In this document: positions 35,467 through 42,794 of the stretch, piece by piece
How positions within the stretch are numbered: position 1 is the stretch's first letter
How the letters are laid out: every line of letters starts with the position of its first letter
Source: Dehalococcoidia bacterium
GTDB taxonomy: Bacteria > Chloroflexota > Dehalococcoidia > Lucifugimonadales > UBA1123
Direction: 5' to 3'
Length of the DNA: 48,018 nucleotides
NCBI GenBank assembly: GCA_021295915.1
Contig: JAGWBK010000048.1
Span: forward strand, 1 to 48,018
Notes under the pieces: model-generated
Told to the model about the DNA's origin: nothing
The model's database searches: none
Seen by the model: only the letters and a program-made list of their open reading frames with translations
Program-made: the position numbers and the translations under genes

Positions 35467-35883
35467 TCACTCCGGGACGGCCCAGGTTGGTGTCGTCGAC
35501 ATCTGGTTTGGAGGTGCGAGGGAATACGCGTAGGCAAGATAGGAGACTGCCGAGTCGGAGCTCAGTCCCATTGCCATCCTGGTGAGCCAGACAGCGATCC
35601 CATTCTGGTCCGTGACTGTCGCCGGGTATGCGCGTGACGGATCGGGCACTGCATCTTCGCCGCCGGGACCGGATGCGGCATCCTCGACGTCTATGCTCGA
35701 AACCTGGGAGCCCTGTTGACTTGCAGACCGCGACTCTGCGAAAACAAGGTTGTCTTGGGAAGCGATGAGCGCGGTCCAGGTAATGGCCATTAGAATCGCG
35801 CAGACCGCCACAAACGCCATGGCGATTCCTATGCCGAATATCAGAGGCTTCCAAATGCTGGCTGTTGTGTCTGTGGCTGTCAT
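35467..35883 (-). CDS. Small single-span membrane protein of unknown function
   Basis: The ATG at 35883 has AAAGGAGGCATC directly before it. The 138-residue product has one strong membrane segment near residues 13-38 (LIFGIGIAMAFVAVCAILMA). An external polar stretch rich in Ser, Gly and Asp (SASQQGSQVSSIDVEDAASG) follows, with a more hydrophobic end (GIAVWLTRMAMGLSS). I do not recognise a family. It is divergent from the epoxide hydrolase gene and shares an AT-rich promoter region with it. Confidence 0.65.
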   Translation of the reverse strand: MTATDTTASIWKPLIFGIGIAMAFVAVCAILMAITWTALIASQDNLVFAESRSASQQGSQVSSIDVEDAASGPGGEDAVPDPSRAYPATVTDQNGIAVWLTRMAMGLSSDSAVSYLAYAYSLAPPNQMSTTPTWAVPE

Positions 35884-35911
35884 GATGCCTCCTTTCGGCA
35901 TCTCACATGAG

Positions 35912-35976
35912 ATTAACAGCGATTTATTGTTAATAGCTTTAAATATAAAGTTAAGTCTGTATTAGACTGCGGTCTA
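35912..35976. promoter_or_regulatory. Divergent promoter region with two inverted repeats
   Basis: This unusually AT-rich stretch lies between two divergent genes. ATTAACA-N9-TGTTAAT (35912-35934) and TAGAC-TGCG-GTCTA (35963-35976) are perfect inverted repeats. AT-rich hexamers such as TTTAAATATAAA between them could supply -10 elements. This is a likely shared operator region for the membrane-protein and epoxide hydrolase genes. Confidence 0.45.
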
Positions 35977-36024
35977 TGGAAGTTCAATTCGGTATTCGCG
36001 GGGGATGAAAGAAAGGGAGAGAAG

Positions 36025-37182
36025 ATGCAGCCTGAACCATTCAACGTAAACATCAGCGACGACGTACTCGAAGACCTGCGCAGGCGTCTCAGCGCCACGC
36101 GCTGGCCGGACGAGCTTGACGGCGTGGGGTGGGACTACGGCTCCACGGTCGACTACATAAAGGAGCTGGTCGACTACTGGCTCAACGACTTCGACTGGCG
36201 GGCCCAGGAGCGCCTGATCAACTCATTCAGCAACTACAAGGCGACAGTCGGAGACCTGGGGATACACTTCGTTCACGAGCGAGGACAGGGTCCCGACCCG
36301 ATGCCGCTCGTCATCACCCACGGCTGGCCCGGGACGTTCTTCGAGATGTACAAGCTCATCCCGCTGCTTGTCGATCCGGCATCGCACGGCGGCGATGCCG
36401 GAGACTCGTTCGACGTGGTCGCGCCGTCGCTGCCCGGTTTCGGATTCTCGGACCATCCCACCGAGCCCGGCATCGAGGTCGCCAGGACAGCCGCGCTCTG
36501 GGTAGATCTGATGACGCAGGTGCTCGGCTACCCGCGATTCGCCGCGCACGGCGGAGATATCGGTGCCGGTGTAACCGCGAACCTGGGATACGGTCACGCC
36601 GACAGCATGATCGGCATACACCTCACAGCGATCACGAGGCCAATGCCCTACCTCGGCGAAGGCGTTGCACCGCTGACAGACGCCGAGAGTGCCCACATGC
36701 GCCAGCGCGAGGAGTGGCAGCAGAATGAGGGAGCCTACGCGCACATGCAGGGCACAAAGCCGCAGACCCTCTCCTACGGTCTGAACGACTCTCCTGTGGG
36801 TCTCGCCGCCTGGATAGTGGAGAAGTACCGCACCTGGAGCGACTGCGATGGCGACGTCGAAAGTCGCTTCACCAAGGACGAGTTGCTGACCACCATCACC
36901 ATCTACTGGGCCACCGCAACCATTGGCTCGTCCACGAGGATGTACAAGGAGAACCAGAGACACACGTGGACCATGGAGCGCGACGAGAAGATACAGGCCC
37001 AGACGGGAGTGGCTGCGTTCCCGTTCGAGCTCAGTCGTCCTCCGAGAGAGTGGGGCGAGCGCTCATACAACCTGCAGCGCTGGACGCCGATGCCACGAGG
37101 CGGCCACTTCGCCGCCCTGGAGGAGCCCCAGATCCTCGCCGAAGACATCCGCGAGTTCTTCCGACCCATGAGAGGGGGCTAG
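36025..37182 (+). CDS. Epoxide hydrolase (EHN-type alpha/beta hydrolase)
   Basis: A 385-residue microsomal-type epoxide hydrolase. The N-terminal EHN domain is recognisable (FNVNISDDVLEDLRRRLSAT, RWPDELDGVGWDYG). The oxyanion motif HGWPG lies at residues 99-103. The nucleophile is Asp178 in HGGDIGAGVT. The catalytic His should be the one in MPRGGHFAALEEP near the C terminus. Such enzymes open epoxides to diols through an ester intermediate; many bacterial homologues have no proven substrate. AAAGGGAGAGAAG precedes the ATG. Repeats follow the gene. Confidence 0.93.
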   Translation: MQPEPFNVNISDDVLEDLRRRLSATRWPDELDGVGWDYGSTVDYIKELVDYWLNDFDWRAQERLINSFSNYKATVGDLGIHFVHERGQGPDPMPLVITHGWPGTFFEMYKLIPLLVDPASHGGDAGDSFDVVAPSLPGFGFSDHPTEPGIEVARTAALWVDLMTQVLGYPRFAAHGGDIGAGVTANLGYGHADSMIGIHLTAITRPMPYLGEGVAPLTDAESAHMRQREEWQQNEGAYAHMQGTKPQTLSYGLNDSPVGLAAWIVEKYRTWSDCDGDVESRFTKDELLTTITIYWATATIGSSTRMYKENQRHTWTMERDEKIQAQTGVAAFPFELSRPPREWGERSYNLQRWTPMPRGGHFAALEEPQILAEDIREFFRPMRGG

Positions 37183-37235
37183 CCGACTAGCCGCGTCAGG
37201 AGACCTTTGTACAACCCCCTCTCCCTCACGGCTGA

Positions 37236-37348
37236 TAGGGGTAGGTATTCACAAACCGTCATTCCCGCGGAAGCGGGAATCCAGGGGCTGGGGGTGTCCT
37301 TCGACAAGCTCAGAGCCAACGAACGAACTGTCGGTTTATCTACCCCTG
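37236..37348. repeat. Dispersed MITE-like hairpin element, copy 3
   Basis: The element is bounded by AGGGGTAGGTATT and TATCTACCCCTG, which form imperfect terminal inverted repeats. Inside are ATTCCCGC-GGAA-GCGGGAAT, GGGCTGGGGGTGTCCTTCGA and CAAGCTCAGAGCC. The order and spacing match copy 2 closely. Confidence 0.65.
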
Positions 37349-37369
37349 TAAATTCCCTCACCCTCCTGG

Positions 37370-37389
37370 ATTCCGGCCTTCGCCGGAAT
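37370..37389. terminator. ATTCCGGC-CTTC-GCCGGAAT hairpin
   Basis: A perfect 8-bp stem with a 4-nt loop sits between the converging epoxide hydrolase and redoxin genes. It is related to the hairpin at 46581-46600. It may stop transcription from either side, but has no U-tract. Confidence 0.4.
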
Positions 37390-37429
37390 GACGGAGTTGT
37401 GCACGAATCTCCGTCAGCGGGATCGCAGA

Positions 37430-38122
37430 CTAAAGCCCTCTCGCAAGCTGCTCCTGCTGCCAGGTGTAGTCGACGTCGCCTTCGTAGAACCTCTCCGGGT
37501 TCTCCACGGCCCAGATCTGCTTGCGGATGAGGTAGTTGTCTGGGTCGAGCTCAAGTCCCTGTCGCCAGCGCGCCAGCGCCTCGTCAGTGCTGCCGGCGTT
37601 GAAGAGTTCCAGTCCCTCGCGGAAGATCGCGTTGGCCTCCGAGTGCCCGGAGTCCACGTCCGTCGACTCTTCTCCGACTGGTGCCTCACCCTGACCCGAG
37701 AGCCAGCGTTCCAGGACCTCAGCCGTCTCGCTCCGCCGGATGTCGAACCCGCCGAGCGCACTGAAGTGCACGATTCCATCTTCGTCGATCAGGAACCCGT
37801 TCGGAATGGCCCTGAAGCCGTAGAGGTCGCTCAGTACGTTCTCCTGGTCGACGACAGTCGTGAACGTGGTGCCGGCCTCTTCAACGTAGTGTCGCGGCTT
37901 GTCTGACGACTGCGCATCGATTGCTACCGACAGGATCTCGACACCGCGTCCCCTGTTCTCTTCACTAAACCGCTGCCAGCCTGGCAGCTGCTCCCTGCAT
38001 CCTCACCAGGACGCCCACATGAACAGGACGACCTTCCTGCCCCAGTCACCTGCCAGAGAAGGCAGCTCAAAGTCCGGGGCCGGGTCCCCCGCCACGATCG
38101 TTCTAAAGACAGTAGATGCCAT
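37430..38122 (-). CDS. Candidate selenoprotein: thioredoxin-fold (TlpA/AhpC-TSA-like) protein with UGA-encoded Sec and a TPR-like tail
   Basis: From the ATG at 38120-38122 (AGGAGGAG upstream) one frame runs 230 codons to 37430, with a single internal TGA at 38005-38003, codon 40. Before it: AGDPAPDFELPSLAG and VVLFMWASW, the standard entry to a redoxin active site. After it: GCREQLPGWQRFSEENRGRG, EILSVAID, VVDQENVLSDLYGFRAIPNG, with the cis-proline region AIPNGFLIDEDG. The stop thus falls on the first active-site cysteine, giving W-U-G-C-R, with one residue between Sec and Cys instead of the usual two. Residues about 160-200 (ANAIFREGLELFNAGSTDEA, LARWRQGLELDPDN) resemble a TPR hairpin. A hairpin like a bacterial SECIS follows the TGA. 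A nonsense mutation is the alternative; then the product would be a 39-residue stub. Confidence 0.75.
37972..37988 (-). promoter_or_regulatory. Candidate bacterial SECIS hairpin
   Basis: It starts 14 nt after the in-frame UGA, inside the coding sequence. GCTGCC-AGGCT-GGCAGC gives a perfect 6-bp stem and a 5-nt loop (a seventh A-T pair is possible). The loop begins 20 nt after the UGA, within the range known for SelB-binding hairpins, and AGGCU resembles the AGGUCU loop of the E. coli fdhF element. The structure is read from the sequence; SelB binding is inference. Confidence 0.6.
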
Positions 38123-38218
38123 GGTTGCAACTCCTCCTATATCTCGCTGTTACAGGTCCTCGATGGGACTATTTCTGATGAAGATAGACATCGCCGGCGG
38201 ATGAAGATACTTCCCTAG

Positions 38219-38500
38219 CTAGGATTCAACTGCAGCGATGTCTGCTTCACTCGGCGAGTTCTGCAGACGAAGCTGTGCCAAGTCGTACTGGGCCTGTAGT
38301 CGCATCCAGAACTCCGCGTTGCTCCAACCCAAGCTCTCAAGGCCCAGGGCAACCTTCGGAGAGATCCCAATGCGTCCGTTCACGAGCCTGTACATGTTGT
38401 TCGGAGTAACCCCGATTCGCATGGCGCACTCCTTCACCGTCATGCCGACCTCGTCTATGCACTCCCGTACGCTCTCCCCCGGGTGTGGTGGGTTAATCAT
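38219..38500 (-). CDS. higA: HigA-type antitoxin
   Basis: A 93-residue XRE-family protein. NPPHPGESVRECIDEVGMTV leads into a helix-turn-helix (KECAMRIGVTPNNMYRLVNG, about residues 22-43) and then GRIGISPKVALGLESLGWSNAEFWMRLQAQYDL, all standard for HigA antitoxins. It lies 12 nt after higB, the toxin-first order typical of higBA. HigA binds the promoter palindrome as a dimer and represses the operon. Confidence 0.93.
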   Translation of the reverse strand: MINPPHPGESVRECIDEVGMTVKECAMRIGVTPNNMYRLVNGRIGISPKVALGLESLGWSNAEFWMRLQAQYDLAQLRLQNSPSEADIAAVES

Positions 38501-38512
38501 GGGGGGCCTCCT

Positions 38513-38785
38513 TCAATGATAGTCAACCAGGTCCACATCTACTGCCACACCTTCCTCAAATCGGAAGACTATTCGCCAGTTGCTAGTTACTCGAACACTC
38601 CATTGACCGGTACGATCACCTGTTAAAGGGTGTAGACGCGCACCGGGTAAGTCCATATCCCGAGAGGAGCGTGCGGCCGCGAGTTGCGCCAGGATTCGCC
38701 TGATACGACCAAGTAACTCCGGAGGTAGTCGACTCGGATCGTCGTGCTCCGCTAGTCGCCTCAGCCCCCGATGTCTGAACTCCAT
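38513..38785 (-). CDS. higB: HigB-type toxin (RelE/ParE fold)
   Basis: A 90-residue basic protein: EFRHRGLRRLAEHDDPSRLP, RIRRILAQLAAARSSRDMDL, PGARLHPLTGDRTGQWSVRV, TSNWRIVFRFEEGVAVDVDL and VDYH. This matches HigB (plasmid maintenance killer) toxins, ribosome-dependent mRNA interferases of the RelE fold. The RxTSNWRI(V/T)F strand and the terminal DYH are family hallmarks. Its start codon abuts a perfect palindrome. Confidence 0.93.
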   Translation of the reverse strand: MEFRHRGLRRLAEHDDPSRLPPELLGRIRRILAQLAAARSSRDMDLPGARLHPLTGDRTGQWSVRVTSNWRIVFRFEEGVAVDVDLVDYH

Positions 38786-38803
38786 AAGGCATATTATGCC
38801 TTA
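38785..38803. promoter_or_regulatory. higBA operator palindrome
   Basis: TAAGGCATA-T-TATGCCTTA is a perfect 19-nt palindrome with 9-bp arms around one base. It touches the first base of the higB start codon, so a bound repressor would block both promoter and ribosome site. No Shine-Dalgarno-like sequence fits between it and the start, which suggests a leaderless or very short-leader mRNA. Confidence 0.7.
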
Positions 38804-38965
38804 AGAGGCCTAAGGCTCTCAATATGGATCCGGCTAACTATGTGGACTAAACCCAGCATGCAGAGTGAGTTGCCGTAAGGTCGAGGAGGTTGTGACCCGA
38901 TACCACTGGGACGTCGGATATCGCAGCACACTCCTCGTCGCTCATATATACATTCCACCTACACC

Positions 38966-40141
38966 CTACATCCCCAGCTCCGTCATCGACCTGTCCAGTA
39001 TCTCCACCCCGCGGTCCAGCTCTTCGTAGGTTGCCGTCATTGGGGGTGCTATGCGCCAGACGTTGGCGCTTGAGGCGTAGGACGCCTGCTGTAGGATGAG
39101 GCCGTTCTCCAGGCACTTCTTGGTGAGCTTCTGTGTCTCCTCTCCGGCCGGCTCCTTTGTCTCCGGGTCCTTGACCAGTTCCATGCCGAGCAGCAGTCCG
39201 CGTCCCCGCACGTCCCCGATGATCGGGTGGTCCTCTTTCATACTCATGTACGCATCCTTCAGGTACTGACCCTTGGCCCTCGCCTCGTCTGCCAGCCCCT
39301 CTGTCACCAGCACCTCTATCACCGCGAGCCCTACCGCCGCCGCGAACGGATCATTCTGGTGTGACGATATGAAGGCCATTCCCTTGTCGTGGCAAGTCTC
39401 CTCTATCTCCTTGGAAGTGATCATCGCCGACAGGGGAAGCCCCGCTCCGAGTGTCTTTGACAGCGCCAGGATGTCCGGTACGAAGTCGTCCTGCTCGAAG
39501 GCGAATGTGGCCCCCACTCTTCCCATGCCCGTCTGCGCCTCGTCCAGGATGAACAGCATCCCGCGCTCCTCGCACATCTGCTTCACCAGCGGGAAGTAAC
39601 CTGGCGGAGGCTCGAGGATACCCGCCGCGCTGAGGATGGGTTCGGCGATGAAGGCAGCCAGGGACCCTGTGGACTGGGCCTCCACCATGTCGAACCCGAG
39701 CCTCGCGCAGGCGTAGTCGCAGGACGGGAAGGTCAGGTTTAGGGGACATCGATAGCAGTAGGGCGTGGGTATGGCGATACCGCCCGGCACCCAGGGGCCG
39801 TACCCGCCTCTCCGGTTGGAGAAGGTGACGCTCATTGCCCCGCCCGTGTGACCGTGGTATCCCTGCATCAACCCGACCACCTCTTCGCTGACGAAGTTGG
39901 TATTGAGGTGGAGGATGCGATCGGAGCTCCGCCTCAGGGCCTCGGTGATGGCCGGATGGTTGTGCCCGATGCTGGCGGCCATCTGACCCGAGCCGAAGTC
40001 GAAATACTCCTTCTCATCTGTGTCGACCACGGTTGCGCCCCGTCCGTGAGCGATGATGGGCTCCCCGAAGTCCTTCGAGGATCGGAACAGGTGCGCCTTA
40101 GCCTGTTCCAACAGTTCAGCTTTGTGGGAGTCTTCGGGCAT
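38966..40141 (-). CDS. Class III PLP-dependent aminotransferase with an internal deletion
   Basis: 391 residues from the ATG at 40141 (GGAAGGATCAGGAA upstream). The fold-type I enzyme is clear: YFDFGSGQMAASIGHNHPAI, HLNTNFVSEEV, GYHGHTGGAMS, AAFIAEPILSAAGI, the PLP-ring aspartate in ILDEAQTGMGRVG, and the Schiff-base lysine in ALSKTLGAG. But EEVVGLM runs straight into QGYHGHT. The roughly 45-50 residues normally found there, including the PLP-phosphate motif [ST]G[SG]E[AS]NEAA, are absent, and the reading frame is kept. The protein is correspondingly shorter than the usual 430-450. As read it should not bind PLP properly, so it may be inactive or the sequence may be collapsed. A Cys-rich stretch (YCYRCPLNLTFPSCDYACAR) is typical of one dialkylglycine decarboxylase-like subgroup. 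Confidence 0.85.
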   Translation of the reverse strand: MPEDSHKAELLEQAKAHLFRSSKDFGEPIIAHGRGATVVDTDEKEYFDFGSGQMAASIGHNHPAITEALRRSSDRILHLNTNFVSEEVVGLMQGYHGHTGGAMSVTFSNRRGGYGPWVPGGIAIPTPYCYRCPLNLTFPSCDYACARLGFDMVEAQSTGSLAAFIAEPILSAAGILEPPPGYFPLVKQMCEERGMLFILDEAQTGMGRVGATFAFEQDDFVPDILALSKTLGAGLPLSAMITSKEIEETCHDKGMAFISSHQNDPFAAAVGLAVIEVLVTEGLADEARAKGQYLKDAYMSMKEDHPIIGDVRGRGLLLGMELVKDPETKEPAGEETQKLTKKCLENGLILQQASYASSANVWRIAPPMTATYEELDRGVEILDRSMTELGM

Positions 40142-40200
40142 TTCCTGATCCTTCCGTGAACAATGCATTCCGGCTTTGAGTAACGGGACAAAGAAAACGC

Positions 40201-41279
40201 CTAAACGTGGAAGACGTACATGCTCCTGTTCGACATTGGCAGGTCCACCCACGCGCCGCCCTGACGGTGGCTCTCGGCCACCGCTAGACACGCTTCGGTG
40301 AGGTTGTGGGCAACCCCGATCGGACCGCCACGCGGAGCCCGTCCGCTCTCGTACGCGTCTACGAGGTCTTCGATACAGGTGAAGGTTGACTGCTTCGTAG
40401 GGTTTTCGATCGTTGGAATCTCGAGGAATTTGATATGTCCAGATGTCATCTGGCTCGGGTCCACAGACTCAGGCTCCCTGTAGATCGCGCCTGCGCCCTG
40501 GTTCAGTGACCTGATGGACCCCTCGGTGCCGATGATCTCGAAGTCACGGGGACCCGCCGGAACTGACCACGCCTCGACGCCGTTTGCGAAGCGTATGTGG
40601 TAGGCGGAGTCCGGGTCTTCGTCCAGCCGGTTGTCCCTGATCTCCAGGTTGCGCGGAAGAAGCTCTCCGCGCACGGAGACGATGCCCGGGTCGCCCATCA
40701 GGTACGACAGCATGTCCATCGAGTGGATCTGCATGTGCATCAGGCTGCTGATTCGGGTGTAGGCAACCGCGTGTGTCGGCTCCCCGATGTCACCCCTCGC
40801 TATGGCGTCCTTCACGATGCCGAACCGGTCGTCGAATCGCATGAGAACGCCGGTGTTGACGATGGTGCCGTTGGCCCTGCACGCTTCCAGGATGCCGTCA
40901 GCGGCAGTTGCTGAGCTTGCGATGACCTTCTCGACGTAGAGCATGGGCACGCCGGCGTTGGCGGCGTGAGTCGCGACTTCGGCGTGGGAGTCCTCCCGGA
41001 AGTCCCTGTTGGGCGCCTTTTCGACAGGCTTGGGCAGTCCGGAGGCTGTCGTACAGACCGCGACATGTCGGGGCTTTCCCTGGCGATCATCTCCCTGTAG
41101 TCTTCGTAGACGCCGTCGATGCCCCACGTCTCCCCGAAGGCATCGCGCCTATCAGGAAGGATGTCGGCGCCAGCCACAAGCTCCAGCCTTTCCGAAGCGG
41201 CGCACGCGTTGGCTATGGACTCGTCGAGAGTGCTTCCGATCCGGCCAAGCCCGACGATTGCTACCCGGTACCTCTTCAT
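40201..41279 (-). pseudogene. Gfo/Idh/MocA-family oxidoreductase with a one-base frameshift
   Basis: Starting at ATG 41279, MKRYRVAIVGLGRIGSTLDE is the N-terminal NAD(P)-binding fold, continuing to EMIARESPD. The next family strand, VAVCTTASGLPKPVEKAPNRD, is in another frame that runs to 40201 through VPMLYVEKVIASS, VLMRFDDRFG and VRGELLPRNLEIRD. The switch is at about 41064 in CGACATGTCGCG, where one extra base (for example ATGGTC) restores a single frame. A lost base in a short run is a common sequencing error, so the gene may well be intact in the organism. A second family member lies upstream at 41482. Family enzymes oxidise sugar or cyclitol hydroxyls. Confidence 0.82.
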
Positions 41280-41307
41280 TGCTTTCACCCTCTCCCCAGT
41301 CCTCTCC

Positions 41308-41445
41308 CAGGGGTAGATCAACTGATATTCGTTCGTCCCCGGATCACGTCCGGGGCAGGCTCTGAGCCTGTCGAAGTACACCCCCGTCCCCTGAATTTCC
41401 GCTTTCGCCGGAGTGACGATTTGCGGATACCTACCCCTACCCCTG
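41308..41445. repeat. Dispersed MITE-like hairpin element, copy 4 (inverted)
   Basis: It begins CAGGGGTAGATC and ends GATACCTACCCCT followed by a second ACCCCTG. Internal blocks are CCCCGGATCACGTCCGGGG, CTCTGAGCCTGTCGAAG and TTTCGCCGGAGTGACG. This is the reverse-orientation equivalent of copies 1-3. It lies between the two Gfo/Idh genes. Confidence 0.6.
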
Positions 41446-41481
41446 TCAGAACCCTATTCCTGAGAGAGCGGGTATATGTGG

Positions 41482-42624
41482 TCAGACCGGCGCGTCTGCC
41501 CTCTCCCGCCGAACACGGGCTGGCACGTCGTCGTCCACGGTCTCGACAGACACCATCTTCAGGCTGCGATCCTCGAGGGGCAGGTCCACGCGGACGAAGC
41601 CGCGCCGGTGCGACTCTCGCATCGCGATGGCGATCTCGAGGCCCTTGAGCGCGTCCTCACCTGAGCACTTTGGATGGTGTCCGTTCTCGATCGACGAGAG
41701 GATGTCGTCGATTATGGTCAGTCCCATCCCCTGTATGTGGGTGGGCAACGGGAACTGGTGCCTGATCGGATTCTTGCGATCTATCGCCCCCGGTCTCTTG
41801 GGCGCCACACGTGGGAACGGCTCGTCAACAAAGCTGGTGAGCTCCCAGGACTGTGCGTCGTCAGGCGTGCGGATCCTGCCGTGCTCGCCTATGACATCGA
41901 AGTCCCACTCGGCTCCGCCCGACTCCATGCTTCTTACGAAGGCGCGTGCGCCGTTGTCGAACGCCAGGTAGCCGTTGCCCATTATGTCATCGTCGGAGCC
42001 GGCAGCCTCATTGGATTCCATCTCGCCGAGTACCCACTGCACATCGCCTCCCGCCAGGAATCTGATCGTGTCCAGTAGGTGGACGCCGTTATGGGACAGG
42101 GTACAGGCGGCGTGGGCCGTGATCTGCAGCACGTTTCCCAGGTGGCCTTCCTGAATGATTCTCCGCGCCTCGCTGTACATGGGATTCCATCGCCTGGCAC
42201 AGTTCACGGCCAGCGACACTCCCTCATCATGGCAAACGCGCACGATCGCGTCAGCCTCCGAGAGACTGACTGCCAGGGGCTTCTCGGCCCATATCGCCTT
42301 CACACCGGCCTTTGCGACTCTCTGGACGATGTCGGGGCGGACTCGCGCGGTCGTGCAGATCGAAACGATGTCCGGCTTCTCTCTGTCGAGCATCTCCTCG
42401 AAGTCCGAGTAGAGGTGATCGTCGGTGAGTCCCCATCGCTCTCCGAATATCGATCGCTGCTCGTCGTGGATGTCTGCGCCAGCGACAAGTTCCACCCTCT
42501 GCGAATGTGTGTAGGCCGGAGCGTGGCAGTAGTGCAGGTACAGCGACCCTCCACGGGTGATCTCGTCGTCGAAGGTGCTCCCCATGCGGCCAAGGCCGAT
42601 GATCGCAGCGCGATAGGTGGACAT
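41482..42624 (-). CDS. Gfo/Idh/MocA-family oxidoreductase
   Basis: 380 residues from the ATG at 42624, which has AGGGAGGCC directly upstream. The N-terminal Rossmann fold is STYRAAIIGLGRMGSTFDDE, the strand after it is PDIVSICTTAR, and the dinucleotide/substrate junction is the EKP motif (IWAEKPLAVSLSEAD). Then VNCARRWNPMYSEARRII opens the C-terminal beta-sheet domain. HAACTLSHNGVHLLDTIRFL supplies the conserved histidine pair of the family active site. Family members are NAD(P)-dependent sugar, inositol or biliverdin dehydrogenases. The broken paralogue downstream on the same strand suggests they worked as a pair. Confidence 0.9.
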   Translation of the reverse strand: MSTYRAAIIGLGRMGSTFDDEITRGGSLYLHYCHAPAYTHSQRVELVAGADIHDEQRSIFGERWGLTDDHLYSDFEEMLDREKPDIVSICTTARVRPDIVQRVAKAGVKAIWAEKPLAVSLSEADAIVRVCHDEGVSLAVNCARRWNPMYSEARRIIQEGHLGNVLQITAHAACTLSHNGVHLLDTIRFLAGGDVQWVLGEMESNEAAGSDDDIMGNGYLAFDNGARAFVRSMESGGAEWDFDVIGEHGRIRTPDDAQSWELTSFVDEPFPRVAPKRPGAIDRKNPIRHQFPLPTHIQGMGLTIIDDILSSIENGHHPKCSGEDALKGLEIAIAMRESHRRGFVRVDLPLEDRSLKMVSVETVDDDVPARVRRERADAPV

Positions 42625-42661
42625 GTTGGCCTCCCTTTGCAGGTACAACCTTGAGGCTGTC

Positions 42662-42721
42662 TCAAATGTCCCTTCTCCCCTGGCGGGAGAAGGTTAGAGC
42701 CTGCCCCGGACTTGACCCGGC
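42662..42721. repeat. GC-rich hairpin repeat
   Basis: CCTTCTCCC...GGGAGAAGG is followed by CCTGCCCCGGACTTGACCCGG, the same two modules as at 8976-9027, in the gap between the NHL gene and the Gfo/Idh gene. Confidence 0.5.
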
Positions 42722-42794
42722 TGGACTGGTGCGGCCTATGTTCTACCTGCGGGGCAGTTGGGCGCAACACTGGACTGAAGGCCGTAATACCCGT

